This document shows positions 9,346 to 21,600 of a DNA stretch of 64,000 bases, piece by piece. The position numbers were made by a program, and so were the translations under genes. The notes beneath the pieces were generated by a model. It was not told where the DNA came from and did no database searches. It saw nothing but the letters and a program-made list of their open reading frames with translations. The number at the start of each line of letters is the position of its first letter. Within the stretch, counting starts at the first letter, position 1. The DNA is from Thereva unica (Eukaryota > Arthropoda > Insecta > Diptera > Therevidae), in contig OX465286.1 of NCBI GenBank assembly GCA_949987705.1, positions 9,861,959 through 9,925,958 on the forward strand, read 5' to 3'.

Positions 9346-12300
9346 GGTTGTTTCGAGGGGATTTCTTTTATGAATTTTATATGTTACCATAGTTTATATT
9401 GTTTTATAATATATATTTATTAAAATGCCGTCGCAAAGATGATGTCAACATTAACTAATCCCTAACTTATATATTTTAGGTATACGGACAAGAATCAAAT
9501 CTTGTCGGAAATTGTGTGCTACTGATGCAGTAAATCAATCATTATAAAGCATATCGATTATATAAAAACTGATCAGTATTTAAAAGAGACATATAAATGT
9601 TATATAAAAATATGATTCGAAATACATCAAGAAGAAATAGAAGACACCTAAATGGATTAATTATTATTTGATCGCATGTAAGTCACTTACACACTATTTA
9701 ATTAATAATAAAATAGTTTTCTAATTCATTACTATTAAGACGACAAAAATACTTACGCTAAAGGAAAATATGTTGGCAATGTGTAAGCATCCATCGTTGC
9801 GGCTTTTATTTTTAGTAGTGAGATAGAGTGACAGAGGGCGAGCGAAATTCCTTTTTATTTTGGCAATTATTTTCTTCTTCACACTTTTGTTTATTTTCTT
9901 TCCTTATTTTTTTTTTTTTTATTTTGTAAAGAACACTATTTTTATTTATTTTTAAAAAATCACAAAAAATAGAGATACAGCATTTTCTATTTTAATAATT
10001 TTTTTTTATTATTTTTTCACTTTTCAATTTTACGTTTTTTTGCAATTTTTATTTATATTTTTTTGTGCTATGACAAATTTAAACACGGCCAAGGCACTGA
10101 AAATAATTTATTATTGGTAAAAAAAAAAAACAAATCACAAGATTTCATTTAGTAAATTATTTTTCACTTGGAGGATGGAAAAAAGTCTGTTTTTGTGTAG
10201 TATACTTTATAATTTTCTTCTTTACTAAATCAAACTATTAAACGATATGAAATTTTCTTATAGAAAATTGTTTTCGAATATTCGTAAATTTTTTACGCGC
10301 GTAATTTTGAAGACGTAACATTTTTTTTTTTTTTAATAGCAATATTAACAATATTGATTATAGTATATTTTTTTTATAGATATTTTCATATATTTGATTA
10401 TTTGTTCTGGCTATGTTATATTTGCGTAACATTCCAAATATTTCAATTAATTTATTTTATTTTTATATAAATTATTTATATACAATTAGAATAAACCGTG
10501 TTCAAAATTAGAATATATATATGAGAACAAAAAAAATTATTTTAGTGGAAGATTGGACAAGCACGACTTCCTCTGGAAAGCCAAAGTTAGTGACTGTTAC
10601 ACAGTTACTGTTGGTCAATACGAACTTTCAAGCGTTTTCAGTATAGAGGAGCCGGCGATCAAAATGAAGTTGGAGTGTGTAAACAAGATCTAAGAGAGAA
10701 CGGATAAACAAATAAATTTCTTAAGAAAATTCTCCTAAAAAACCGAAAGACAGAAGCAAGTGTGCACCCGTAGGCAAATACTGCACCACCAACAATAGAG
10801 ACGGACTCCTTCGTAAAACTTAACAAGATCATTCCCGGAGCGAGATTTTTATCAAGAAAATCCATGTATATTCTCTCTCGTAGCACAAAAAAAACTCTCT
10901 ATTTCTCTTAAAGATTTTTGTATGGAAAAGGTGATCTTTTCAGATTTTAAGAGAGTTTCGGACTTTTTTATGGTAAATCAATGAAGTGTGGGAGGATCTT
11001 GCGGCACTTTTTCAAAAAAAAATCAAAAATCTCAAGAAAAGGGTGAGCCAAGAGAATCACCACCTTTTAAAGAGAGAAAGAGAGAATGGTGGTGGTGATC
11101 TTTTTCGGAAAAAATTAAAAAAAAAAAAATTAAAACAAGAAACTCGTCTCGTCTTTTCAAAGTCGTCGTCGTCTATAGAGGCAGTCGAGGAGGCACACAG
11201 GCCGGAATTTTTTTTCCCGATCCGAGGAGCAGCAGCAATTTTATCACCCACACATGTATTTTATGTTCCTCGCAAGTATACATATTACGCAATTAGTGTA
11301 TATTTTTCCATCTATTGAACTGTGTTAGTTCGAAGATCGCTTTAGAAAATTGAGAGATCGTCAGGTCTGATTATCCGTAAAATTCAAAAAGACAGACGAC
11401 ATTTATACCTGTTATATGTGTGTATGTATCGAATATATTAGGGTTCAGGTAAAACGATATCCAATATATAGATATAGATATACTATACGTATATATGTAT
11501 ATACAGAATATATATTGCATTAGGATTCAGGTAAACGATACAAATCTGGATAAGGTATGAAGGGTATACGGTGTGTGTGGGGGGTGTGGGTTTGGTGGAA
11601 GGGGGGGGGGGAGTAGATTTGGAACATAATAAAAACATTTTTTTCTTCTGACTATGTCTAGTCCAAACTTCTAGATGCTGTGTGTTTGAAAAATGTCGAC
11701 GGGATTTAATGAAGTTTTTGAATCTTGAAAAAAGGTCTAAGAGGAGAGATACATACAGGCAGCATGACTATGCCCTTTATACTGTGCCCAGTTTCTCTAT
11801 CTCGTTCTTCCTTTATTTGTCATGTTATTGTTGGTTTCTCATATAGATATATAATGTGTATTTATAAATATATATATAATCTTGTTTTTTTCTTACTTTA
11901 TCTTTTTACTGTCAATGTATTAGAGGGGCCTTTCGTATATCCCAAGCTCGAACCCGACGGCTGACTGGATGTGATCACTTTATCGAGTGCATGAAATCAA
12001 ATTTCAATGGCCGTGTGCGCAACTTAATGAAGAGATGATGTGGAGTGTGAATAAAATGAAGACAAAAAAAAAAAATAAAAAAAAAAAAACAAAGAAAAGG
12101 AACAAAATGAACTGCCAAAGACGACGGGTAACGAAGACGATGATGACCATATAAGAAAAAAGAGAGAAACAAAAAGATTTTCGTTTTTCTTTACTTGAAT
12201 TCTCTGCGGCCTGTGCAACTGAGGCGGATATTCTGGGGAAACTAGTTTACTCGTGAGTTTTAGTGGGCAGTAGGTGGAAACGGTGATTTTTTTTATTATT

Positions 12301-12622
12301 ATTATTATCTTCTTTTCTTTATTACTTTGTGCCCGTGAGGAACCGAAATATTTCGACTATTTTTTTCTCTCTCTTCAAAGAGAGGTCATTCCTACTATGT
12401 GTATTTTTCTTTTAGATATTTTGGGGCTTTAAATTACATGTAAAATAGGAAAATGCATTCGCGGTTCGTTGCAACAATATTATTCCTTAATATTATGTAT
12501 TTATTAACAAATTTTTCAAAAATTCCTGTGTAGACTTAAAGTGGCCCCTTAGACTATCAATAATATTGGCAATAATATTGAGAAAAATATTGACGTTTTT
12601 TTTTTGCAGCAAACAATCTTTC
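9346..12622. other. Long AT-rich non-coding stretch
   Basis: About 3.3 kb with no recognisable protein, RNA gene or bounded transposon on either strand. It has poly-T/A runs, a G run near 11601, short direct repeats around 11443-11530 (GGATTCAGGTAAA) and GA-rich patches near 11074-11095. Short open frames here show no family motif. It could be intron or untranslated region of a host gene. Confidence 0.6.
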
Positions 12623-12630
12623 AATATCAC

Positions 12631-14033
12631 CAGGGCCGGCGTTTGGTTTTTTTTGCGCCCGGTGCACTTTGCCATATTGCGCCCCATAGCCTGTTCATTT
12701 TTGAATACAGTGAAGGACAATTGAAAAAGATACAAACCCTCGCTGAGTGTGTGAAATATTTTTCATAGTTTGCGCAAAATTTAAGATTGCACCATAATAA
12801 TGCGTATAAGATAAAAAAAAGATTACATAGATAGGAAGTTTGACTTGGGTCAACATGTAACCATCAAAATTCTGCTGAAAATGTCGTTTGAGGAGAAGAG
12901 AGTAGGCGAGGACGATCGGGCGGGCATTTTTTCTAAACCTCTGAATTCTTTCACGGAATTTTTGAATCAACTTTTTGCCAACTTTGAGCTTTTGCCTCCC
13001 TTTTGCTAGGAACAGACAAAAAAAAGGAAATGGCAGAAGGAAGAATTAATATTAAAAGCAACAACAACAAGCTAAATCATTCTAATGTATAGTTTGTTGG
13101 AAAAGTTTGGCTCTTGTGAAAACGCATGCGACTCTTTATCGAATTTCAAAAGGGAATTGACGATTATAGTCAATTTTTGTTGGTTGGCCCGTGTGAAACT
13201 GGCCATGTTAATTTGTTAGACAGTAATACCCTGACTTCACCGGCCGAACTGCGTTAGTTCGAGTAAATTAGAGTACTGAACTTTAGTTTTTGCCTGAGCT
13301 CCCATACATCACATATTGAACTCAGGAAAAATAAAGCCTGAATTCGTCCAACAGAACATGAAATTGGGATTGAACGTAAAAGCTCGCTCAGAAGAGATTA
13401 ATCAGCTGGAATATCATTCCATAGAGCTTTTTTGCATTTCTAACTTCTGGCGAAAAAGCAACAACAATTTCAAGCATGAACTGAACATGCCAGCCGGCGA
13501 TGCCATTTATTCAGATTGAATTGAACTTTATTGAACTGAGGCCGGTGAAGCCGGGGTATAAAGGAACAAACAAAATGAGCAATTAAAGGGGCGTTAACGC
13601 CACAATGAATTTTGTTCTTCTATTGCGTTCTCTTTTAACAATTCTTTAAACATAATTTAAAACTGCAGCAACAGCGCCCTCATGTTTATATCATATCAAT
13701 CACGGTAAACAGCAATACACAATCCAGAGGCATCGGAACAAATTTTCCTTTGTGTGAGTGGATATGGTGCTTTTTAAAGAATTTTCATAAAGTGCTTCAA
13801 ATAATCTTTAACTTAGTAGATTTTTTCCCTAATTTCTCGAATCTCGAAGCTAAAATCTCTGGAACCTCTCCTGCACGAGGATAAGTAATTTGAGTAATTT
13901 CTTGCACCAGTGAGAATACTTTTCAATTAATTTTTTTTTTCCAAAATTTTAAGTTCTATTTGCTAAATTTGCGCCCCGGCAAATTGCGCCCGGTGCAAGT
14001 GCACCATTCGCACCTATGAAAGCGCCGCTCCTG
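12631..14033. mobile_element. Non-autonomous hAT element, 1.4 kb
   Basis: The left end CAGGGCCGGCGTTTGG and the reverse-complemented right end CAGGAGCGGCGCTTTC are hAT-like inverted repeats. An 8-bp target duplication flanks them: AATATCAC (12623-12630) and AATATCAG (14034-14041), one mismatch. Subterminal GCGCCCGGTGCA-type motifs occur at both ends. No transposase is encoded. A TA-flanked MITE is inserted at 13229-13556. A second hAT with related CGGCCCTAG-type ends lies at 43156-47293. Confidence 0.85.
13229..13556. mobile_element. TA-flanked MITE, copy 1
   Basis: The left end CCCTGACTTCACCGGCC and the reverse-complemented right end CCCCGGCTTCACCGGCC match at 15 of 17 bases and are flanked by TA (13227-13228, 13557-13558). 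Copy 2 at 23305-23590 shares both ends and interior blocks such as TTCTAACTTCTGG. It is nested in the hAT element, so it is the younger insertion. A 67-codon open frame inside shows no known domain. Confidence 0.85.
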
Positions 14034-14041
14034 AATATCAG

Positions 14042-14657
14042 CCATAGACCGTCAATAATATTGCGCAAATCAAAATATTGCATAAATATAGTATATACAT
14101 ATATAGTATTGTAGAGTAATTTCCTCCTAATATTTTATTAATTTTCAAAATTCTCAAGTGACTTATTCTGATTTAAAATAATTTACCTTTTCAAAATTCC
14201 TCAGACTCCACTCCATGCACAGAACAAAAAAAATGAAATATTATATTCGCCTTTGTTAATTCATGTTTTTTTTTTGTTTTCGTTATAAAAAAGGAATTTT
14301 TATACCTGACTAAGGTAACCTGGTAGTAACCTGTTGATCACACTTGATCATCGCTTTAACTGAAAATATTCTGAAAATTAATCCGTCCATAAAATTTGAG
14401 TTAATTGGGTGTACATGAGGCTATCAATACCTAGAGGTTAATTTTTTTTTTGTTTTTTTGTTGTTTTTTTTTTTGTAAAATTTAAATTTGGTCCATTTTT
14501 TATTATTTTACATATTCCCAGTTATTTATTTTTTTTAGTTAGTTGCAATAAAACACTTTATTTCTCAGAAATGAATTTTAGCTGTTAGAAATTAAAACAT
14601 ATTTTATTATTTCAATCTTAATTATATATATATTGTACATACGTATGTATATGTACA
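14042..14657. other. AT-rich non-coding stretch
   Basis: Poly-T runs and no coding region; it ends in an ATATGTACATAC microsatellite that supplied the TA target of the next element. Confidence 0.7.
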
Positions 14658-14659
14658 TA

Positions 14660-16351
14660 CAGTGGTGAACAAAAGTATTGGCACAGTCAACCTTTCTGGA
14701 TAAAATCAGTCAAAACACATAGATAAAAGAAACTATATGCTTTCTTTTTTTTATAATTTAATTCAATGTTTTATTATACTTTAATTTATAAAAAAATATA
14801 TATATGATTTAACGTAATATAGTAGAAAAAAATTAAAATAATTCATTACTTCAAATTTCTAACGAACAAAAGTATTGGCACACTAGAAAAATCATCCAAA
14901 ATTTCCTGGAAAATTTAAATGTTCCTTCAATGCTACGCATAAAATGCTGTCACGATGCTTTCAGAATACCGTTATCATTTCTTGTGTATGGAGAATACTA
15001 TTTGATGCCATTAGTTCTGTTCTTATTTAGTTTAGACATCCACAAATTACAACATGGGGCGTAAAATTCAGGAAACAACTGAAAGTGAGCGTAGAATTAT
15101 TCTGGAGTTATATAACAACAATAACAGTTATTCAGAAATCGGTAAGATTGTTAAAAGAAGTCGGTATACCATTCGGAGTATAATTAAAAGATTCCAAAAT
15201 AGTGAAAATCTCAAAAGTCGGTACAGAGTAGGGCGGCCACGTAAGATCAGCGAGCGGGACGAACGGAAAATAGTTCGTGCAATCAAACAAAATCCGAAAA
15301 TAACGTCATCGGAGCTAACAGCACACTACATCAAAGACAATAATACCGTTATACACCCAATAACGATACGTAGAGCCCTGCATCGTGCTGGATATAACGC
15401 TAGAGTAGCAAAGAAAAAACCTTTCATCAGCAAAAAAAAATAGAAAGAGTCGAATCGAATTCGCGAAAGAGTATATTAATAAAAATAATGACTTCTGGAG
15501 CACAGTACTCTTCTCAGATGAGAGTAAGTTCAATATTTTCCGGTGTGATGGCAGAACTTTGGTATGGAGGAAACCAAACACTGAACTGGACCCAAAGAAT
15601 TTGCAAAGCAGTGTTAAACATGATGGTGGAGGGGTCATGGTATGGAGTTGTATGGCTGCTTCAGGAGTTGGAGAGTTGGTATTTATAGAAGGCATCATGG
15701 ATAAGATGAAATACTTGGATATTTTGAAAAATAATTTAAAGAAAAGTGCGAATGCACTGGGGCTTGGAAACAGTTTCTACTTCCAGCAAGATAACGATCC
15801 AAAGCATATGGCTTATATCGTACGTCAGTGGCTAATTTTTACCATTCCCCACCTTCTAAAAACCCCTCCACAGTCTCCTGATTTAAATCCCATTGAGCAC
15901 CTGTGGGAGGAATTGGAGAAACGAGTCCGGAAACGGAATGTTACGACTAAAACCCAACTCAAACAAGTTATAGTAGAAGAATGGTCCAATATTGGTTCGG
16001 AAGTGACACGAAAATTGGTGTTTTCAATGCAAAATAGGCTAAAAGAAGTGATACGAAGAAAAGGATACCCAACAAAATACTGAACATATGAACTTTTTAT
16101 GTTAATTTTATAAAATTTTTGAACTGTGCCAATACTTTTGTTCATTAGAAATTTGAAGTAATGAATTATTTTAATTTTTTTCTACTATATTACGTTAAAT
16201 CAAATATATATTTTTTTATAAATTAAAGTATGTATAATAAAACATTGAATTAAATTATAAAAAAAAGAAAGCATATAGTTTCTTTTATCTATGTGTTTTG
16301 ACTGATTTTATCCAGAAAGGTCGACTGTGCCAATACTTTTGTTCACCACTG
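14660..16351 (+). mobile_element. Tc1-like transposon of the IR/DR type
   Basis: The 1,692-bp element has long terminal inverted repeats of about 225 bp (14660 to about 14883, and about 16125 to 16351), starting CAGTGGTGAACAAAAG. The flanks are TA (14658-14659, 16352-16353). Each repeat carries the motif GAACAAAAGTATTGGCACA twice, at the outer tip and about 200 bp inside (14864-14882 and 16125-16143), the IR/DR arrangement known from Sleeping Beauty-like Tc1 elements. The two repeats are nearly identical apart from a few substitutions and a 4-bp indel, so the insertion looks recent. The transposase has one frameshift. Confidence 0.93.
15054..16083 (+). pseudogene. Tc1-like DD34E transposase, one frameshift
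   Basis: The N-terminal half (15054-15443, MGRKIQETTESERR...) holds two helix-turn-helix motifs, with a GRPRK AT-hook-like motif between them. The catalytic half continues in another frame to 16083. The break lies in an A9 run (15432-15440), where a one-base length change gives a stop at 15441. Catalytic positions are visible: D in LFSDESKF, D in QQDNDPKHMA and E in DLNPIEHLWEE, the DD34E set of Tc1. A GGGVMVW motif typical of the family is present. Apart from the frameshift the protein looks complete at about 340 residues, and it lies centrally between the inverted repeats. It is broken as read; a sequencing homopolymer error cannot be excluded. Confidence 0.9.
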
Positions 16352-16353
16352 TA

Positions 16354-17378
16354 TATATATTCTCTGATCGTGTATTTGTTATATGTCCTTCTCTAAGCGC
16401 TGGAGTGTTCTGCAAAAGGTCGATATCCTGTGGGTTTTATCTTTTACAATGAAAAATATACACGGGATCGTTTTGCTTGCAGTTGCACTGCACTTTTTTT
16501 CCATTTCGATGACAACAGCATGATCCGTCTATTTTTATTTTTCTTCTGAGGAGAGAACAAACCTGGACCTTTCTTTGTTCTGTTTTTTTTTTTGCTGTTC
16601 TCGAGAATTTTTAAAACTCGTCTTTCGGTATACACACCAGACGACGACTCATTAAAGAAACCCCCTGGTGTAGGATGCACAATTCACATTTTGTGAAAGG
16701 GAAAACATTGTTCAACCTGAACCTTTACTATACACATCAAATAATGTGGAAGGGAAAAATGTATCTTCAATTTGTAACTTAACACAAAACTGTGAATGCG
16801 AGTCGAGTCGGGGGTTTACTTAGAATTTAGTTATATTTTTGTGATTTTTTGCATGGTATACCATTTTTTTTTTGTTTTCTCGAACACGTTCGACTGTTAT
16901 ATATATAATATATAGTATATTTCCTTTTTGAAAATACTTCTCAGAATTACCAGTTTATTTAATTTCATATTAGGAAATGCATTCCGTTACGTTTTTAGTC
17001 CATTATAAGTACAGAAATATCATTTAATTGAGGATATATACGATAATAAGACAAAAGGAGATTTTATAATCTCCTACGTAAGATATTTAATTTATTTTTA
17101 CCGAAAACAATAAAACTATATACAAAATTTTGCCTGCCTCTCTCCGCCCCCCCCCCCCCTCCCTTCCCCCACAGTTTGTTTCAGTTTTCAATATTCTTTT
17201 CAATTCCTCCCTGCTGCCCCAACCAACCAACCTATGCGCACAACACAACATCAAAATACTTGAAGATTGTCCGGAGCAAATTAAGAAATTCATCACACAA
17301 AACACGATAATGAATAGTTAGGTGTGCAGGTGATGAATACATCAAAGATGTGCGAGGGGTAAGGTGGTTGGTATAACA
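16354..17378. other. Non-coding stretch
   Basis: No gene supported. A pyrimidine-rich C run at about 17149-17169 and AT-rich DNA; short frames carry no family motif. It may be the upstream or 5' untranslated region of the candidate exon at 17523. Confidence 0.5.
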
Positions 17379-17422
17379 GCAACATAACAGCAACAACAAC
17401 AGCAACAGCAACAACAACAACT
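17379..17422. repeat. CAA/CAG trinucleotide run
   Basis: AACAGCAACAACAACAGCAA-type repeats of about 40 bp. Such runs are frequent in 5' untranslated regions of insect developmental genes. A similar run is at about 25930-25966. Confidence 0.85.
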
Positions 17423-17522
17423 ATATAGCAAAAACCTGGCGACTGAAAGAAAATCAACGAAAAAAGAAACAAAAAAACTATTCAAACTGTCGGCTTGTAT
17501 AAAGTTATTAAAGAGAATTGGA

Positions 17523-17585
17523 ATGATCGCAGCCCAAGCCGCAGCAGCCCAGGCTGGACTGAATGATCTTCATCATCATCTCTCC
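17523..17585 (+). CDS. Candidate host-gene exon (21 codons, hypothetical)
   Basis: From ATG at 17523 the frame reads MIAAQAAAAQAGLNDLHHHL plus S, then CTCTCC is followed by GTGAGG, a good splice-donor match at 17586; read through, the frame would stop at 17592. The composition (alanine/glutamine run, histidine triplet) and the higher GC stand out from the AT-rich surroundings and resemble low-complexity parts of insect transcription factors and RNA-binding proteins. CAA/CAG repeats about 100 bp upstream fit a 5' untranslated region. I do not recognise the gene. It may be a first coding exon, an alternative exon, or chance; no partner exon is seen in the window. Confidence 0.4.
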
Positions 17586-18170
17586 GTGAGGTAGATAAAA
17601 TAGATTCTGGCCGAATTGTGATGAAGATGAAAGATACACACAGTGTGTGGAAAAAATGTGTATAGGAATTGCGAAGGATTATTAGGATTGATCAAGATGT
17701 TAACAGTGACAAGACCATTAGGGAAATTTCGTTTTGTTTCTTTATTTTTTGTTGTTGTTGTTATTTGTGTCCAAAGAGAAATTAAGAGAATGTTTGCCCG
17801 TTCATTTTTATTAAGTAAGATATAAATTTTTTTCGGATATAAAAAAAAAAATCTTTATTGAAAATAAATAAACAGGGGAAAAACATTGTTGAAGCCGAAT
17901 ACATATTTATGTTTAAAAATGATCGAATCGAATTAAAAGTCACGTCGCCTCGTATCAACTAACTAATCAGCGTTGCAAACTCTTGCCTCGGACCACTAGA
18001 TTCGACTTTTAAAACCACTAAGATATTTTCCTCTAGTTACTAGTTATTCCACTAACCCCCCCCCCCCCCCCCTGTTCTTAAATTGTGACCAGTCATAAGT
18101 CACAAGCTTTGACGACTCGCGCTTGCATTTTATGAACTTCTTATTTTGGTTTCTATGTCGATGTTGACAG
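17586..18170. other. Non-coding stretch
   Basis: Intron-like AT-rich DNA with a C run at about 18057-18072, just before the degraded Jockey LINE. No gene is supported. Confidence 0.5.
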
Positions 18171-18686
18171 GAGTTACGTCTACTTCAACTAGGTTCATTT
18201 CTACATTACTTTTCATTTAGTATATCAAACCTTTAACTTATATATTTAATTTGTCTTTGTGTAGTGGTCAATTTCTTGATTCGTGGAAGATCTCAATAAT
18301 TAAACCTATTTTCAAAAACGAATCCAAACATTTGGTTACGAATTATAGGGGTGTATCTTTAATGAAAGTCATTCCTAAACTCTTCGACTGTTTGGTTACG
18401 AGGAAATTATCTTTCTTGTGTAAGGAAATTATTTGTCCTCAGCCTGGCTTTCAAGGGGTAGGTCGACGGTCACAAATCTTGCACTCTTTACTAATTTTTG
18501 TCTGTTCAATATGGAAAGAGGTCACCAGGTTGATGTAATTTACACAGATTTTTTGAAAGCGTTTGACAAAGTTAATATTATAGTGCTTATAACAAAATTA
18601 CGTAAGGCTGGCTTTCATTCAAGTTTTTTGCAATGGATTAGCTCTTACTTATCAAATAGAAAGCAATATGTCGTTCTTGATTCTGT

Positions 18687-18698
18687 TTCTTCTAGAAT
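18687..18698. repeat. 12-bp target-site duplication, left copy
   Basis: TTCTTCTAGAAT here and at 22016-22027 flanks the RTE insertion in the Jockey gene. The Jockey frame continues across when one copy is ignored. Confidence 0.9.
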
Positions 18699-21600
18699 CC
18701 ATCCATCCAATGGCGCTACAGCCCAAATCGAGCCTTGGCCTCCTCTAGGGCATTTCTCCAAGTTTGACGGTCCCTTGCAGCATGTCTCCAGTTCCGGATG
18801 TTGAGCATTGACTCTGCGTCAGCTGTCACAGAGTCTATCCATCTCCTCCTGGGTCTACCTACTGGCCTACTTCCCGAAATTTCTGATGCCATAAGCCGTT
18901 TTGGGATGCGATTGTCCTCCATCCTGATCACGTGGCCGGCTAGTCTCAATCTGTTGATTTTTATTAAAGTTGAGAGTTGTGGGTCGTCAAAAATTTCATA
19001 CAACTCGTTGTTGTATCTTCTTCGCCATATTCCATCCTCTCTGATTGGGCCTATTATGCATCTGAGAATTTTCCTCTCGAACCTGTTGACTCGTTCCTCT
19101 ATGTCCTGGGTCATAGTCCAAGTCTCGCTACCATAACACAGTACTGGTCGTATTACTGTTTTGTAGAGTGAGAGTTTCGTTTTCCTGTGCACAAATCTTG
19201 AGTGCAGGATTTGTTTTTGGGCATAAAAGGCTCTATTAGCCAGTAGTATTCTTCTAGTTATTTCTTCTTTTTCTTCGTTTCTTTTTGTGATAGTAGACCC
19301 AAGGTAGACTGTTTTATCGACTACTTCTAGGTTATGTTCGTCGATGGTTATATTTCTTCCCATTCTAAATCGTCCTGCTCTGGATTGTTGCATCACCTTC
19401 GTTTTTTCTTCGTTAATCTTCAGGCCTATGTCCTTTGCCGCCTCTTTTAATTCAACATAGACTTCTTTTGCTGCCAAAAAGGACCTTCCCACGATGTTTA
19501 CGTCATCCGCATATCCAAGTAATTGTACCGACTGGGTAGCTATTGATGCACTTCTCTGGACTGACGTTTTCCTTATCACCCATTCTAGGGCAGGTTGAAA
19601 AGCATGGGGGCCAGCCCATCTCCTTGTCTAAGCCCTTGACGTACTTCGAACTCCTCTGTTACAACATTTTGGATCCTTACTTTCGCTAGTGAGCTATTTG
19701 TGGCGCATTTGATTAGTTGTATCAACTTTGAGGGGACTCCTATTTCCGATAGGATCTCGTATAGCCTCTCTCTGTTTATTGAGTCATATGCCTGTTGAAA
19801 GTCGACAAATATCTGGTATACATCTACATTCCTTTCCCAGGTTTTCTCCAGAATTTGCCTTAAGGTCAGCAGTTGATCCGATGTTGACCTGTTTGTCCTA
19901 AAACCAGCTTGATATTCTCCTATAAGGCTTTCCGCTATAGGTTCCAGTTTTTGTTTCACAAGGATTGTGAAGATTTTGTAGCTGGTGCTGAGGAGTGAGA
20001 TGCCTCTGTAGTTTTTGCAGTTTAGTTTATCTCCTTTCTTGTATATTGGACATATAATGGCTTTCTTCCAGTCCTCTGGTATAACTTCTTCCTCCCAGAT
20101 GGTGCATATGAGTTCGTGTAATGTTCTTAATAGTTGGGGTCCTCCTTCCTTTAGCAGCTCAGCTGCTATTCCATCGGCGCCAGGCGATTTGTTGCTGTTC
20201 TGCCTTTTTATAGCTTCCCGCACCTCATCCAGTGTTGGTGGTTCTATTGAGATGTTATCTTGGGGAATTACAAATGCCTCTGTCTCTGCATTCTCGTTTG
20301 ATAGGGAGATAGGATTCAATAGGTTCTGAAAATACTCTCTCCACCTTTCCTTTATCCTATCAGGATCTGCCAACAAGTTCCCATCTATGTCCTTGCAGAT
20401 ATCCGTTCTTGGCTGGAACTTATTGGTGATCTGGCGAGTTCCTTTGTACGCTTGTCTAATTCTCCCTTCATTGAAGTCTTCCTGTATCTGTAGGATTTTC
20501 CTATTTAGATATTCCCTCTTCTTCTTTCTGCACAGCTTGTCTGCAATTTTCCTTTTTTCCTTGAAGACTTCCATCCTTGCTCTTGTTGGCCTTGCGATGT
20601 ACTCTCGGTGGCTCTGGTTTCTTTCTTCAATTGCGGTTCTACAGTCTTGGTCGAACCAATCAATTCTAGTCTGTCTGGGGGCCCAGCCTAGTGCCTCTTC
20701 TGCTGCCCCCTTTATGCTGCTTTTGACCTGTTCCCATTTGTCGTTGATGTTGGGCTGCTCATCTACCTCTCTCAAGTTTTGTACGACAGCATGTTGGTAG
20801 GCATCTCTTATTTCTTCCCGTTTTAGCTTATCTATATCGTATTTTGGTTGAGTTTGCACTCTATGCGTTTTAGTTGCTATCCGGGTTCTCAATTTCACTT
20901 TGACTAGATAGTGGCCCGAGCCACAGCACGCTCCTCTCATTGTTCTTACGTCCAGTATACTCGTGGCCCCTCTTCTTTCAATTAGGACGTGGTCAATTTG
21001 ATTATTAGTTACTCCGTCTGGTGATTGACACGTCATCTTATGTATATCTTTGTGCGGGAACACTGTTGAACTTACTACCATTGCGTTTGAGCTTGCGAAA
21101 TCGATCAATCGACTACCATTGTCATTGGTAACATTGTGTAGGCTATGCTTTCCTATGACTCCTAGGAACTCCTCTTCTTTTCCTACTTTGGCATTCATAT
21201 CTCCAAGCACCATTTTAATATCGTTTGACGGTATTAACCTGATGGTGTTTGTTAGCTCTTGGTAGAATTCCTCTTTCTCCTCATCCGTTTTCTCTTCTGT
21301 GGGCGCGTGGACGTTTATAAGACTAATGTTATGTAGCCTTGTTTTAATGCGAAGTGTGCATATTCTATTGCTGGCTGGTTTGAAGTCCAGAATCAGAGAT
21401 TTCATTTCCTTCTCTATGATGAATGCTACTCCGAACTCTCTTCTTCCATTTGATGATCCGCTGGAGAGTACCGTGTGGGTTTTTAGATCCATTATACCAC
21501 TGTGGGTCCATTTTGTTTCTTGAAGGGCTGTGATCTTTATTTTTTTAGAAGTAATAAAAGCGAACGCAGAGCGCCCGTTCTGTTGAGCGTCCTGACGTTC

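Noticed and set aside
10659..10886. 75-codon minus-strand frame as a gene
   Set aside because: Composition is AT-driven, no domain or homologous pattern is recognised, and there are no splice or start signals of note.
11725..12218. Hydrophobic open frames around 11.7-12.2 kb as small membrane proteins
   Set aside because: They come from T-rich or A-rich low-complexity DNA; phenylalanine runs reflect poly-T.
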